Source: Snuella sedimenti (GTDB lineage Bacteria; Bacteroidota; Bacteroidia; Flavobacteriales; Flavobacteriaceae). Taken from it: 64,000 bases of DNA. This document shows, one piece after another, positions 35,101 to 42,753 of the stretch. A program made the translations under genes and the position numbers. The stretch's first letter is position 1; each line of letters starts with the position of its first letter. The stretch lies in contig NZ_JAELVQ010000016.1 of NCBI RefSeq assembly GCF_016428595.1, forward strand, positions 43,727-107,726, written 5' to 3'. The notes beneath the pieces are model-generated. The model ran no database searches, was not told the origin of the DNA, and worked only from the letters and a program-made list of their open reading frames with translations.

Positions 35101-35587
35101 CAGATACGGTTATATTAAAATTACCATCAAAATCTGTTGAGACACCATTGGTCGTCCCCTTTTCAACAATTGAAGCACCTGGTAAAGGTTCTCCATCTAC
35201 TGAGGATACTACTTGTCCTGTAACTTTTATAGGTTGTTGTATTTTTTTAGTTGTTTCTAGTTCTTTTTTTATAAGTACCGTCTCTCCCGAAATACTGTAT
35301 ACTATTTTAGCTTTTATAGCTATATCGTCTAAAATAGTTTTGACTTCTTTATTTGCATATTGAAAATCAAATGTTCTTTTATCATTTAAAATATCGCTTC
35401 CATAATTAAAATGCAATGCCGATTTATCCTCTAGAATGGAAAATACTTCATTTAAAGTCGCCCTATTAACATTAATGCTTATTTTTGAGGAAATTTTTGA
35501 ACCGGTATTTGGACTAGCGTAAATAAGTGTGTTAAAACAAAACACCAGTAAAAGTAGTATTCGATTTTTTTGTTTATAAAATTTCAT
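32147..35587 (-). CDS. SusC/RagA family TonB-dependent transporter with STN domain
   Basis: An 1146-aa outer-membrane importer. After the signal peptide (about 1-24) come an STN domain (about 30-105; NRATLNEVFSILEDKSALHF), a carboxypeptidase-regulatory-like beta domain (about 118-200; GQVVSSVDGEPLPGASIVEK), the TonB-region EVIVTALGI, the plug (about 215-315; LRGKKPLIVIDGIPV and GRNGAILINTKNA) and the 22-strand barrel ending LNVKF. The STN domain means it can signal substrate binding to the FecR/ECF sigma pair encoded upstream. Together with the SusD gene it forms the uptake system of this locus; the neighbouring phospholipase suggests a lipid-derived ligand. Confidence 0.95.
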   Translation of the reverse strand: MKFYKQKNRILLLLVFCFNTLIYASPNTGSKISSKISINVNRATLNEVFSILEDKSALHFNYGSDILNDKRTFDFQYANKEVKTILDDIAIKAKIVYSISGETVLIKKELETTKKIQQPIKVTGQVVSSVDGEPLPGASIVEKGTTNGVSTDFDGNFNITVSGSDAILLVTYIGFVNQEVKIPANGMLTVTLSENMQGLDEVIVTALGITRAEKKVGYATQGIETATIEEVKAPNVGSLFSGQVAGLTVTNPTGLFQSPSFSLRGKKPLIVIDGIPVDTDFYDVSSNDIAEINVLKGTTASALYGSRGRNGAILINTKNAKTEGLEVTLSHSTLFSAGFTVYPEYQSEYGNGSNGKYEFWDGKDGGISDGDMIWGPKFEPGVMIPQWNSPIYDSQTGETIPWWGDVAGTQYDDKSRYSRVPIPWERHDNLRDFLELGYISTTDFAIAHKGEKGSFRISGMFTDQKDRVPNASLKTGSLSFKGTTFLTDKLTLNSKLAYNKVYSPNYPRHGYGPKNHMYTILVWMGDDVNGKDQRAHLYVPGQEGYRQANWNYAWYNNPYFAAYELNQKYDSDIVNGQLKLNYAVTEDLNLQARGSAVIKDNFEDRESPKTYLNYGDPREGDYKTWNRNWTTIDLDVLASYDKAFSDNFGVNINAGAATYYHKFQEEYNATDGLIVPFVYSLNNTQRNVKATTLLREKATNSVYATLGVDLFDAVFLNFAARNDWSSTLPVENRSYFYPSFSASTVVSNLIEMPRAIDFLKVYGSWAEVSSDLDPYQISSYYNNNGNFGGLTKLTYPEGIVNPNIQPENSTSYEFGLNSSFLKGRLKFNFTYYNVVDTNQIIDLPTSIASGFEDRKVNGNEYTTNGYEVVVGAIPIQTADFKWNLTANWSKFEKKITDIYGGQERFGDLFLNDRADSYYATVWQKAPDGQLILNSNGLPIRDNYKKLLGNKLPDWRLGLQNSFRYKKLSLDIGIDGSWGGVMRSLTVEKMWWGGKHPNSTEFRDAEYAAGQPIYVPEGVNVVSGELVQDVNGNIVSDTRVFQPHSTPVSWQTWSQNYPYRAQVTTEENKKFANVFDRSFFKLRSVTFKYNLTELLNIKGIKHIDAALNGYNLLVWKKADIIDPDFGDDNNLQDPSTRYIGMGLNVKF

Positions 35588-35633
35588 AGTGTTAAATGTG
35601 ATTAATAATTTGTAGTTTAATGCTTTGATTATT

Positions 35634-35655
35634 CAGGCCTGTGCCAGCAGGCCTG
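35634..35655. promoter_or_regulatory. CAGGCCTG palindrome pair between fecR and susC
   Basis: Two copies of the self-complementary octamer CAGGCCTG (35634-35641 and 35648-35655) are separated by six bases in the 74-base gap. They can form one GC-rich stem-loop. Placed between the regulator and transporter genes it may act as a partial terminator or processing site; the T-tract is weak. Confidence 0.45.
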
Positions 35656-35661
35656 TTTTGT

Positions 35662-36603
35662 TTACATTTGTTGGTCTAGTGTTATTTGTATCTCATAGTT
35701 GTCTTTTATTTTAAATTTTACGTTGGTTATATAGTTTAACTTTTCTACTAAGGATTTAATAGTATCTACTTTAAGAATGGATATCCTAACACGGTAATCC
35801 TTTAATTCAGAATGGGTGAAATGAAAATTATACCCAAAACGCAATTCAAAAAGCGTAGACAATTCTCCTAATGAAACATCTTCAAAATCGATGGTTTTAT
35901 GAATCCAATTATCATATAAACTAGCATTTCCCTTTCTCTTTACAATGTTTCCGCCTTGAGTCCAATTAGCTTGCTCATTAGGAAGTAAATTAACTGACTG
36001 ATCGCCCAAACAAACCCCTACTTTTCCTGTGGATACACTTACATTTATTAGGGTATCTTTATTAATTACATTAAAGGAAGTTCCCAACACTTTAGTTTTT
36101 AACGCTCCCGTTTTAACAATAAAAGGCTTATTTGGATTTTTTGTGACTTTAAAAAAGGCACTTCCTTTTTTAAGTTCTACTTGACGTTGATTGTCATTGA
36201 ATGTTTTAGGGTATCTAAATGTTGTATGCCTGTTAAGATAAACCATACTTCCATCTGCCAATAAAAGGGAGTCTTGCTGAGACTTGGTTGTCACCATTTG
36301 CATATCGCCATTTATACCATCTTGCCATTTTAAACCCCAAAAGATCCCTATTAGTAAAATTAAGGACGCAGCTACCATATAATACTTCCCATATTTTGGC
36401 TTGGAACGTGACAACTTACTATTTATAGATTTCGCTATGGCATCTCTAATTTCATACTTGCTACCTAACTCCAAATCCCAAAGTCCTTCCTCCTTATACG
36501 TCTCTAAAAAGCTTGATAAAAGCTTTTCTTCCTCAGGCGTAATTGTTCCATCTAAATATTTATTAACCAATAATTCGAATGGATGTATCTCTTTTTCCTT
36601 CAT
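35662..36603 (-). CDS. FecR family anti-sigma factor
   Basis: A 313-aa inner-membrane protein that holds the neighbouring ECF sigma factor until SusC signals. The cytoplasmic N-terminus (about 1-75) contains LLVNKYLDGTITPEEEKLL. A single membrane helix at about 80-98 (MVAASLILLIGIFWGL) follows, then a FecR domain (about 107-205; KSQQDSLLLADGSMVYLNRH and LKTKVLGTSFNVI) and a C-terminal DUF4974 domain (FEDVSLGELSTLFELRFGYN). It lies between the sigma gene and susC on the same strand, the standard order. Confidence 0.93.
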   Translation of the reverse strand: MKEKEIHPFELLVNKYLDGTITPEEEKLLSSFLETYKEEGLWDLELGSKYEIRDAIAKSINSKLSRSKPKYGKYYMVAASLILLIGIFWGLKWQDGINGDMQMVTTKSQQDSLLLADGSMVYLNRHTTFRYPKTFNDNQRQVELKKGSAFFKVTKNPNKPFIVKTGALKTKVLGTSFNVINKDTLINVSVSTGKVGVCLGDQSVNLLPNEQANWTQGGNIVKRKGNASLYDNWIHKTIDFEDVSLGELSTLFELRFGYNFHFTHSELKDYRVRISILKVDTIKSLVEKLNYITNVKFKIKDNYEIQITLDQQM

Positions 36604-36875
36604 TTATACGTTTCTTTCACTAATAAGTGTAGAAAATGAAAAAAAGTACCATTCTAATTTGTTAATTATTTTTAAAACTATGTTAACTAAGCATAAAAGC
36701 AGATCCCAAAAGCCTCATAAAGACCGGCTACAAAAGAGTTTTTAAATTTTAGAAAGAATAAGTCATGATGGCCTTAAACTTGAAATCTACTTGACAATCA
36801 AGACTCAAACTTAAAAGAATTATCTTAATTCGATAAAATTACCATTCTGCAAATGCTAGGAATCTAAAATTTAGA

Positions 36876-37418
36876 TTAGAATAAAGTTAAGGCTGCCTTT
36901 TTCAATGATGCTTTCAATTGCTTTATAGCCAAGCCCATTTGATTTTTAACAGTTTGGTTTGAAATATTTAGCTCTGAAGCTATTTCTTTAATTGAAAAGT
37001 TTTGGAACTTACTTAAATACAGGATTTCTTTCCTTCGCTCTGGTAATGCTTCTATAAAATGCATCAGGGAATTGACCATTTCTGGATTTTCTTCAGTAAC
37101 GTAATCAATTAAGTGATTTTCAAATGCGCTATGCAAGGTTTCTGTATTGAACTTTTTCTTTCGATAAGCTTGAAAGAAAGAAAACTTAGCACATTGAAAC
37201 AAATAGGCTTCTGCATTAACAACCTTAAGTGTTTCACGTCTTTCCCAAAAGGAAATAAAAACTTCCTGAACAATATCCTTAGATAGTGCTTCCGATTTTG
37301 ACATGTTGTAAACAAAAGAAAACAAACGCTCCCAATATTTGGTATATAATGTATTAAAGGCAACTGCATCGCCTTTTTTAATTGAGTCTAGTAATTTACA
37401 ATCTGATTCCAAAATCAT
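36876..37418 (-). CDS. ECF RNA polymerase sigma factor
   Basis: A 180-aa sigma-70 of the Bacteroidota ECF type. Region 2 is at about residues 20-85 (FNTLYTKYWERLFSFVYNMS; KDIVQEVFISFWERRE). Region 4 is at about 118-170 (LPERRKEILYLSKFQNFSIK; EIASELNISNQTVKNQMG). It stands at the head of the FecR-SusC-SusD-phospholipase block, so it most likely drives susC transcription in response to the SusC ligand. A 272-base gap without genes separates it from fecR. Confidence 0.94.
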   Translation of the reverse strand: MILESDCKLLDSIKKGDAVAFNTLYTKYWERLFSFVYNMSKSEALSKDIVQEVFISFWERRETLKVVNAEAYLFQCAKFSFFQAYRKKKFNTETLHSAFENHLIDYVTEENPEMVNSLMHFIEALPERRKEILYLSKFQNFSIKEIASELNISNQTVKNQMGLAIKQLKASLKKAALTLF

Positions 37419-37799
37419 TTTCTTTTATGTCATTACAAAAATATTTTCTTTCATAGCTTTATACCTTACACTTTGTATTATCTTTATGTAAAGTATACTT
37501 TAAATAACAACTATACCATACCCATGCTCTGACAGACCTTACTCTGGTTTTCTTTGTTCTCAATTATTACTATTCTACATATATTTAATGCCTAATAAAC
37601 AACCAACACCGGCATATAAAACCTTACTGATAGCCTTAATCGATTTGACATAAAGCTACTTTAATTTACAATTATACAATCATATTTATCTGCAAAATTT
37701 ATTATTTCAAAAAATAAATCCACATTTTAAAATTATTACAGTATATTTTTTTTGTTTATCATTGCAATATTATTTTTTATAGTTAAAAACTACTGCATT
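37419..37799. other. divergent intergenic region, no gene seen
   Basis: AT-rich DNA between the divergent ECF sigma and Lrp/AsnC genes. It must hold the promoters for both, but I could not pick a clear pair of -33 and -7 boxes. No reading frame, repeat or stem-loop of note was seen. Confidence 0.5.
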
Positions 37800-38264
37800 A
37801 TGAAACTAGATGATAAAGACTTAACTATTCTCAACCTGTTACAAGAGGATGCCAACATAAGCAACAAAGCTATCGCTTCTATCACAAACCTTTCTGTTAC
37901 ACCTGTTTACGAACGTATCAAAAAATTGAACGCGCTATCACTACTCAAAAAAAAGGTGTATTTATTAAACAGAAAAAAGCTAGGACTAAATGTTATGGTA
38001 CTGGTATCGGTACGTATAGATAAGCACTCTGGTGAGGATGCATTGATGTTTATGAATGAAGTAAAAAAAATACCTGAGATCGTTGAATGCCTTCACGTTA
38101 CGGGAGCTTTCGACTTTCAGCTAAAAGTATATGCCAGGGACATTGATCATTATCATGAATTCAATTTCAAAAAACTGGCTGCCATTAAGAACATTAGACA
38201 TATGGAAAGTCATTTTGTTATGAAGGAAGTGGTAAACACTACCAGTTTACCATTATTTATATAG
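37800..38264 (+). CDS. Lrp/AsnC family transcriptional regulator
   Basis: A 154-aa regulator (from the Met at 37800) with an N-terminal winged HTH (residues 1-55; KDLTILNLLQEDANISNKAI and SVTPVYERIKKL) and a C-terminal RAM ligand-binding domain (about 65-140; VMVLVSVRIDKH, HVTGAFDFQLKVYARDIDHY). Such proteins sense amino acids. The longer frame from 37752 adds a hydrophobic, unlikely N-terminus. It is divergent from the sigma gene of the phospholipid/amine locus, so it could control the amine operon, but the binding site is not identified. Confidence 0.92.
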   Translation: MKLDDKDLTILNLLQEDANISNKAIASITNLSVTPVYERIKKLNALSLLKKKVYLLNRKKLGLNVMVLVSVRIDKHSGEDALMFMNEVKKIPEIVECLHVTGAFDFQLKVYARDIDHYHEFNFKKLAAIKNIRHMESHFVMKEVVNTTSLPLFI

Positions 38265-38300
38265 AACATGCTTATTTTTGGGCTAAATAAATTTCAGAAT

Positions 38301-39530
38301 TTAATCTAAAAACCGGTAATACCCACATTTTAAATAGGCACCTTCGGGAAATGCAATAGGATGATCTATATCATGCTGTGTTTTTAATAGTATCGCATAA
38401 TTTCTTTTTGTAGCACCTAAACTTTGACTGTTAATATCAAAAAAGGCTTGTGAAGTGACCCTAGACGAACAAGAAGCTAAAACTAGTAAACCTTTTTTAC
38501 TGGTTAGCTTTTCACCTAAAACTGCTAGTTGGGCATACTTTTTCTTAGCAAGTTCTATTTCTGATGCACTCTTAGCAAAGCTTGGCGGATCGATTACAAC
38601 GACATCAAAAGTAACCTTTTGGTCTACTAAGCCTTTAAGCTCCTTAAATGCATCACCTATAATAATTTTATGCTTACCAGTATATGCATTGCGTTTTCCA
38701 TTTTGAACGGCAATCTCTAATGCCTGTTTACTTATATCAAGGCTAATCACTTCTTTAGCCCCATTGTATAATGCATGAACCGAAAAACCACCAGCATAGG
38801 AAAACACATCCAATACCGTTTTTCCTTTACTCCACTCACCTACTTGTTTTCTGTTAGCTCGATGATCTAAAAAATACCCCGTTTTATGTCCTTTTATGAC
38901 ATTTGCTGAAAAATTTACGCCATGTTCAACAAATTGTACAACCTCATCTTCTAAATTACCATAAACAACTTCTCCATCCTTTAAATGGTCCAGTGAAGCT
39001 TTATGTAAACTTCTACTCAACCGAATAACTACAGTTTCTACTTTTGAAATTTCTCGCAATTGTGGCAAGATAATTTCCAAATAGGGCAACCATATTTCTG
39101 AATATAATTTGACGACCAAAACAGAAGCATACACATCGGCTATCAAACTGGGAAACCCATCATTTTCACCAAATATTAAACGATAACTATTGGTATTGGT
39201 TTGCAGTAGCTGTTGCCTTTTTTTAAATGCCTCTTGAATCTTTTCTAAAAAGAAATCTGAATTAATTTGAACACTTTTGTATCCACTATACAACATCTTA
39301 ATCCGTATAGGTGAATGCGCATCGTACAGTCCTAAGCCTATGACCTTATTCTTGTTCTTACTGAAAACAATAGCTAGATCCCCTGTTTTTGCATCATCGT
39401 TTATCTTTAAAATACTATTTGAAAACACCCAGGGATGTCCATTTAAAACGGACTGCTCTCCCTTTGCCGTTAATTTAATGGCTAAACGTTTAGGAGTATA
39501 ATTTGATTTTAATTTCGGAGAAAATGTCAT
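38301..39530 (-). CDS. class I SAM-dependent rRNA methyltransferase (RlmI family)
   Basis: A 409-aa protein with an N-terminal PUA domain (about residues 15-85; KGEQSVLNGHPWVFSNSILK), the EEHAD-like middle part, and a Rossmann methyltransferase domain with KTGYFLDHRANRK, VLDVFSYAGGFSVHAL (SAM-binding loop, about 240-255) and VVIDPPSFAKS as the catalytic loop. In E. coli RlmI makes m5C1962 of 23S rRNA; several paralogues exist in Bacteroidota, so the exact target is uncertain. It is monocistronic and convergent with the Lrp gene. Confidence 0.9.
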   Translation of the reverse strand: MTFSPKLKSNYTPKRLAIKLTAKGEQSVLNGHPWVFSNSILKINDDAKTGDLAIVFSKNKNKVIGLGLYDAHSPIRIKMLYSGYKSVQINSDFFLEKIQEAFKKRQQLLQTNTNSYRLIFGENDGFPSLIADVYASVLVVKLYSEIWLPYLEIILPQLREISKVETVVIRLSRSLHKASLDHLKDGEVVYGNLEDEVVQFVEHGVNFSANVIKGHKTGYFLDHRANRKQVGEWSKGKTVLDVFSYAGGFSVHALYNGAKEVISLDISKQALEIAVQNGKRNAYTGKHKIIIGDAFKELKGLVDQKVTFDVVVIDPPSFAKSASEIELAKKKYAQLAVLGEKLTSKKGLLVLASCSSRVTSQAFFDINSQSLGATKRNYAILLKTQHDIDHPIAFPEGAYLKCGYYRFLD

Positions 39531-39590
39531 GATACTGTTTATGATCGCTCAAAAGTATGATTTTAATACCTAATCATAAACGTTTTAAGA

Positions 39591-39755
39591 TTGAAGTAGT
39601 TTAAACTTTTTGGATTGAAGCGAAAATTGATGGGTTTGTGACCAGATAAAGGCTTTTTTGAGTCGCATAGCAGGGCTACGTGACGATAAAAAGACAAAAT
39701 ATGGGTGCTAAACGGCAATTTTTTAGCCAATTTGTAAAAGTTTAAATCACTTCAT
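39591..39755. repeat. ~160-bp palindromic repeat, copy C (inverted)
   Basis: It matches copy B when read on the minus strand. Arms are GAAGTAGTTTAAACTTTTTG and CAAAAGTTTAAATCACTTC-like ends, with apex stem GTCGCATAGC / GCTACGTGAC around a three-base loop. It lies in the 402-base gap between the methyltransferase and metallophosphoesterase genes. The rest of the gap (39756-39932) has a short sequence shared with 50409-50438 and no gene. Confidence 0.82.
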
Positions 39756-39932
39756 TAGTAAAAAAACCTTCTAAGCTCGGCATTTAAATTAGTAACGATA
39801 CGAAATAAAGAATTTCGTTTCATTAAATTCTGTTATTTAGATTCGCGTTTTACTGAAATAAATTCAGCAGAAGTCATGGGAATAACAACTCCAATCGAAA
39901 CCCCGAGGCTGCACTTCGAGAAACTCTTTCGG

Positions 39933-41009
39933 TTAATCCAATTGAAATGAAAAATCATTATAAGGTTCTTTGCTCCATGCTTTTTCTTGTGTTTCTGGAG
40001 AAATAGCGAATAAAGGGGAGAATGTGTGCATATTCACAGTCTTTTTGTCAGGCAAAAATTCGAGGATTCGCAACCAACCATCACCTCCGTTGCCATGCCA
40101 ACCGCCTGCCAATGCCTGTGCATTAAACGTTATCTGATTTACCTTTTTGTCTGCAGAATTTGCATCCACACGATATCCTACATGCTTTTTAAAATCGTTG
40201 GGGGCTCCAATATGTCCTGAAAACACCATTTGAATATTTGACGATGGGTGTACCAGTTTTTCCCATATGGCTTTTCCATAATTACCATCATCAATAGGAT
40301 AATTTTCTTTTTCGATATGTTCATTCTTAGCGTTTAAGTAGGAATGTGTTAGTACCACTAAAGTATAATCACTATATGCTTCTTTTTCGGAAACCTTTTT
40401 TGCCCAATCTATAACGGCATTCCTTGGTGCAAACTCTAAATTGAGAAAAAGGAATTTACGTCCATGAGGGGAAATAAATTCGTAAGCGGCATTCTCAAGG
40501 GTTGGTAAACCATCAATATTATTCGTAACTTCTTTAAGTAGTTTTGCATTTAATAAATTTCTATGCGCAGGAAAATAAGTGTTATAATTTGATTTTCTGT
40601 TTTCAATGTTTTTATAACCAAAATCGTGATTACCGGCAGCTAAAATATAAGGCACCTTTCCATCGAGCTTGTCGAATGCTTTCGAGATGGTCTGCCACTG
40701 CTCCCTACTTGGTCTATTACCATTAATCTTATCGGCCACCAACAACTCATTCTGTTCTACCAAATCACCCGTACATAAAACCATTTTAATATTCAAAGTT
40801 TCAATATTTTCCTCAATCCATCCCGTCATGAGTTCGAAGATGCCTTGGTTTCTTCCAAACTTCATATAAGTTTGTGGATCTGGCAACAATATTAGTGACC
40901 ATGAATCTTTATTTGAAAGTTTAGGTGCCATATACCCATTTTGCGCACTAGCTATATTCTTTATAAAAAGAATGCATAGTAGCACAACAATACCCTTTGG
41001 AATGTTCAT
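39933..41009 (-). CDS. secreted calcineurin-like metallophosphoesterase
   Basis: A 358-aa protein with a signal peptide (IPKGIVVLLCILFIKNIASA) and the binuclear-metal phosphoesterase motifs: LPDPQTYMKFGRNQ (DxQ variant of DxH), CTGDLVEQN, LAAGNHDFGYKN (GNHD), VVLTHSYLNAKNEH and SGHIGAPND (GHxx). It likely hydrolyses a phospho-mono or diester in the periplasm or outside. It could in principle dephosphorylate headgroups liberated by the phospholipase C 10 kb away, but nothing links them beyond proximity. Monocistronic. Confidence 0.88.
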   Translation of the reverse strand: MNIPKGIVVLLCILFIKNIASAQNGYMAPKLSNKDSWSLILLPDPQTYMKFGRNQGIFELMTGWIEENIETLNIKMVLCTGDLVEQNELLVADKINGNRPSREQWQTISKAFDKLDGKVPYILAAGNHDFGYKNIENRKSNYNTYFPAHRNLLNAKLLKEVTNNIDGLPTLENAAYEFISPHGRKFLFLNLEFAPRNAVIDWAKKVSEKEAYSDYTLVVLTHSYLNAKNEHIEKENYPIDDGNYGKAIWEKLVHPSSNIQMVFSGHIGAPNDFKKHVGYRVDANSADKKVNQITFNAQALAGGWHGNGGDGWLRILEFLPDKKTVNMHTFSPLFAISPETQEKAWSKEPYNDFSFQLD

Positions 41010-41280
41010 ATTTTTTATATGATTTTAGTTTTACACTTTAAAAATATAAAATAAGATGCTTCTTACTAATGAAATAACAATAATTCCGTATGTTTATTTT
41101 TACTTGATCCTGTCAAAACACCATCAACGATCAGGGTGTCATAAATTTGCAACAAAAAAAAGTAAGATTCTGATAATCAATAATTTTTAAATCAAATTCA
41201 GCTTACTTGACAATTAGCTATCTGCTAAAGTTGTTATTTTTGTTCACATATCTGTTTTGTGTAAAAAACCAAAATAAAAT
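41010..41280. other. gene-free stretch
   Basis: AT-rich DNA upstream of the phosphoesterase gene. It contains a short repeat pair GATCCTGTC / GATCAGGGTG, with no reading frame or convincing structure. It continues into the terminator at 41281. Confidence 0.4.
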
Positions 41281-41310
41281 AAGCGGGAAAGCCCATAAGG
41301 AATCCCGCTT
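41281..41310 (-). terminator. terminator after the isomerase-like gene
   Basis: AAGCGGGA and TCCCGCTT form an 8-bp GC-rich stem with a 14-base loop. On the minus strand it is followed by ATTTTATTTT. It lies 32 bases downstream of the stop codon of the gene ending at 41342. Confidence 0.8.
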
Positions 41311-41341
41311 TTAAAATATTTATCGGACACTACTGTAAAAT

Positions 41342-42193
41342 TTACTTTTTTTGCTCTAAAAAATATTTATAGTCAGCTTTTAATTTAATCCAACGCTTAG
41401 CTTTTTCCTCAAAGGTACCAGCTGACTCAAAAAGGAATGGGCCGTTATATCCAACAGTAACCAATCCATCAATCAGCTCAGGCCAATCTATGATACCTTC
41501 TCCAGGCAACCAATGACGTTCATTAATACGATCATAGTCTGCTGTATGCTTTGTAACTACATAAGGACCGACTTCTTTAATAAATTTTTCATGAGTATCA
41601 TGAAGTAAGTGGTTTGTATCAAAACAAACTCCCAAACCTTTAATACCATCCAAAAGAAACAACATATCAACCGTGGTATTTCCAAGACATTGTCTTGGCA
41701 TACACTCAATAGCTAGTTGAGCGTTATATTTTGCAGCTACCTTCACCAATTTTTTAAGTGATTTTTTACATGCTACCAATATTTCACCTCTGTCCTCTTC
41801 GGATACATTTCCAAAACCAGGATGCATAACGAATTTTTGTGGTTCTAACTTTTCACAAGCCGCCATAATCCTAGTTACTTCTTCTATAGCTATTTTCCTT
41901 ATTGATTTACGTTTATGGGAAACGTCAATCCCATTTCCGTATGGTATATGAACTGACCATACATTAATATTATTGTTTTTTAGTAATGGCACTACATAAT
42001 CAATTTTAGCTAGTACCTTATGAAGTTCTTCATCAGTTCTAATTCTTCCAATACCAAACTCAACATCTGTAAATCCTGCATTTTTTAACTCTACTACTGT
42101 CTTTTCGTCCATTTTCATTAGGCTCGTAGACGTACCAAGCCGCCAACTTTCAACAGTTTTTATTTTATCTTTTATCGATTTAAAACCGAACAA
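41342..42193 (-). CDS. sugar phosphate isomerase/epimerase-like protein, signal peptide lost (possible pseudogene)
   Basis: A 283-aa xylose-isomerase-like TIM-barrel protein, roughly 80% identical by eye to the intact paralogue at 43910-44812. Barrel motifs are present: DVEFGIGRIRTDEELH, WSVHIPYGNGIDV, FVMHPGFGNVSEED, LAIECMPRQCLGNT, CFDTNHLLHDTHEKF and HWLPGEGIIDWPEL. Upstream DNA still aligns codon by codon with the paralogue's signal peptide. However, its start is now ATA (42245-42247) and codon 18 is TAG, so export is impossible. The only remaining start is TTG at 42193. It is either a cytosolic form or an early pseudogene. Confidence 0.75.
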   Translation of the reverse strand: MFGFKSIKDKIKTVESWRLGTSTSLMKMDEKTVVELKNAGFTDVEFGIGRIRTDEELHKVLAKIDYVVPLLKNNNINVWSVHIPYGNGIDVSHKRKSIRKIAIEEVTRIMAACEKLEPQKFVMHPGFGNVSEEDRGEILVACKKSLKKLVKVAAKYNAQLAIECMPRQCLGNTTVDMLFLLDGIKGLGVCFDTNHLLHDTHEKFIKEVGPYVVTKHTADYDRINERHWLPGEGIIDWPELIDGLVTVGYNGPFLFESAGTFEEKAKRWIKLKADYKYFLEQKK

Positions 42194-42322
42194 CTAAAAC
42201 AGTAGAGCACTCACTAACAACACCTTAATTTGATTTTTTTTATTTATAATTACATTATTTAGTTAAAATTATATTAGTATATTATTTAAATTTACTAGAG
42301 TCCGATCACCTCTTTTAAGATA

Positions 42323-42571
42323 TTATATAGTCATATCTCGTAATTCTTTCTCCAACGCTGCAATCTCACGTTGTTCTTCTATTAATTTTGGCTTGCCGCG
42401 TCCTGGAAAACTGTTTTTACCATATTCACTAAATTCTCTTCGCCAGCGACTCAGTACGGAGGAAGGAATATCTAATTCTCTGTATACTTGGGCTATACTG
42501 CCTCTAGAATAACTTAATTCTATAGCTTTTTTCTTAAAGTCTGTGGTGTAATTTCTTTTGCGTTTTGACAT
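42323..42571 (-). mobile_element. truncated IS3-family transposase OrfA
   Basis: An 82-aa frame carrying the IS3 OrfA helix-turn-helix: KRNYTTDFKKKAIELSYSRG, IAQVYRELDIPSSVLSRWRR, and the start of the leucine zipper (EEQREIAALEKELRDMTI), where it stops. Normal OrfA continues with a further 15-20 residues (RDILKKA-type), and no OrfB is present, so this is an inactive remnant. It lies just upstream of the signal-less isomerase paralogue. A decayed homologue occupies the same place before the other paralogue (about 44902-45040). Confidence 0.85.
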
Positions 42572-42753
42572 AATTCAAAGGTAAATTATGTGCTATAATT
42601 CCCTTAACCTAATGTCCAGTTAAATATAGTAAGTCCAACTTTTTTCGCCAAGATTTTTTGTCCTCAAAATTAAAACGTGTTTGACACATCCTATCGATCA
42701 AGGTATCACACACCCTTAGGGTAGATAGGAAAACTTATGCTGGCCTTGGTGCT

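Noticed and set aside
42323..42571. Active IS3 element
   Set aside because: OrfA is truncated, OrfB is absent and no inverted terminal repeats or target duplication could be identified.
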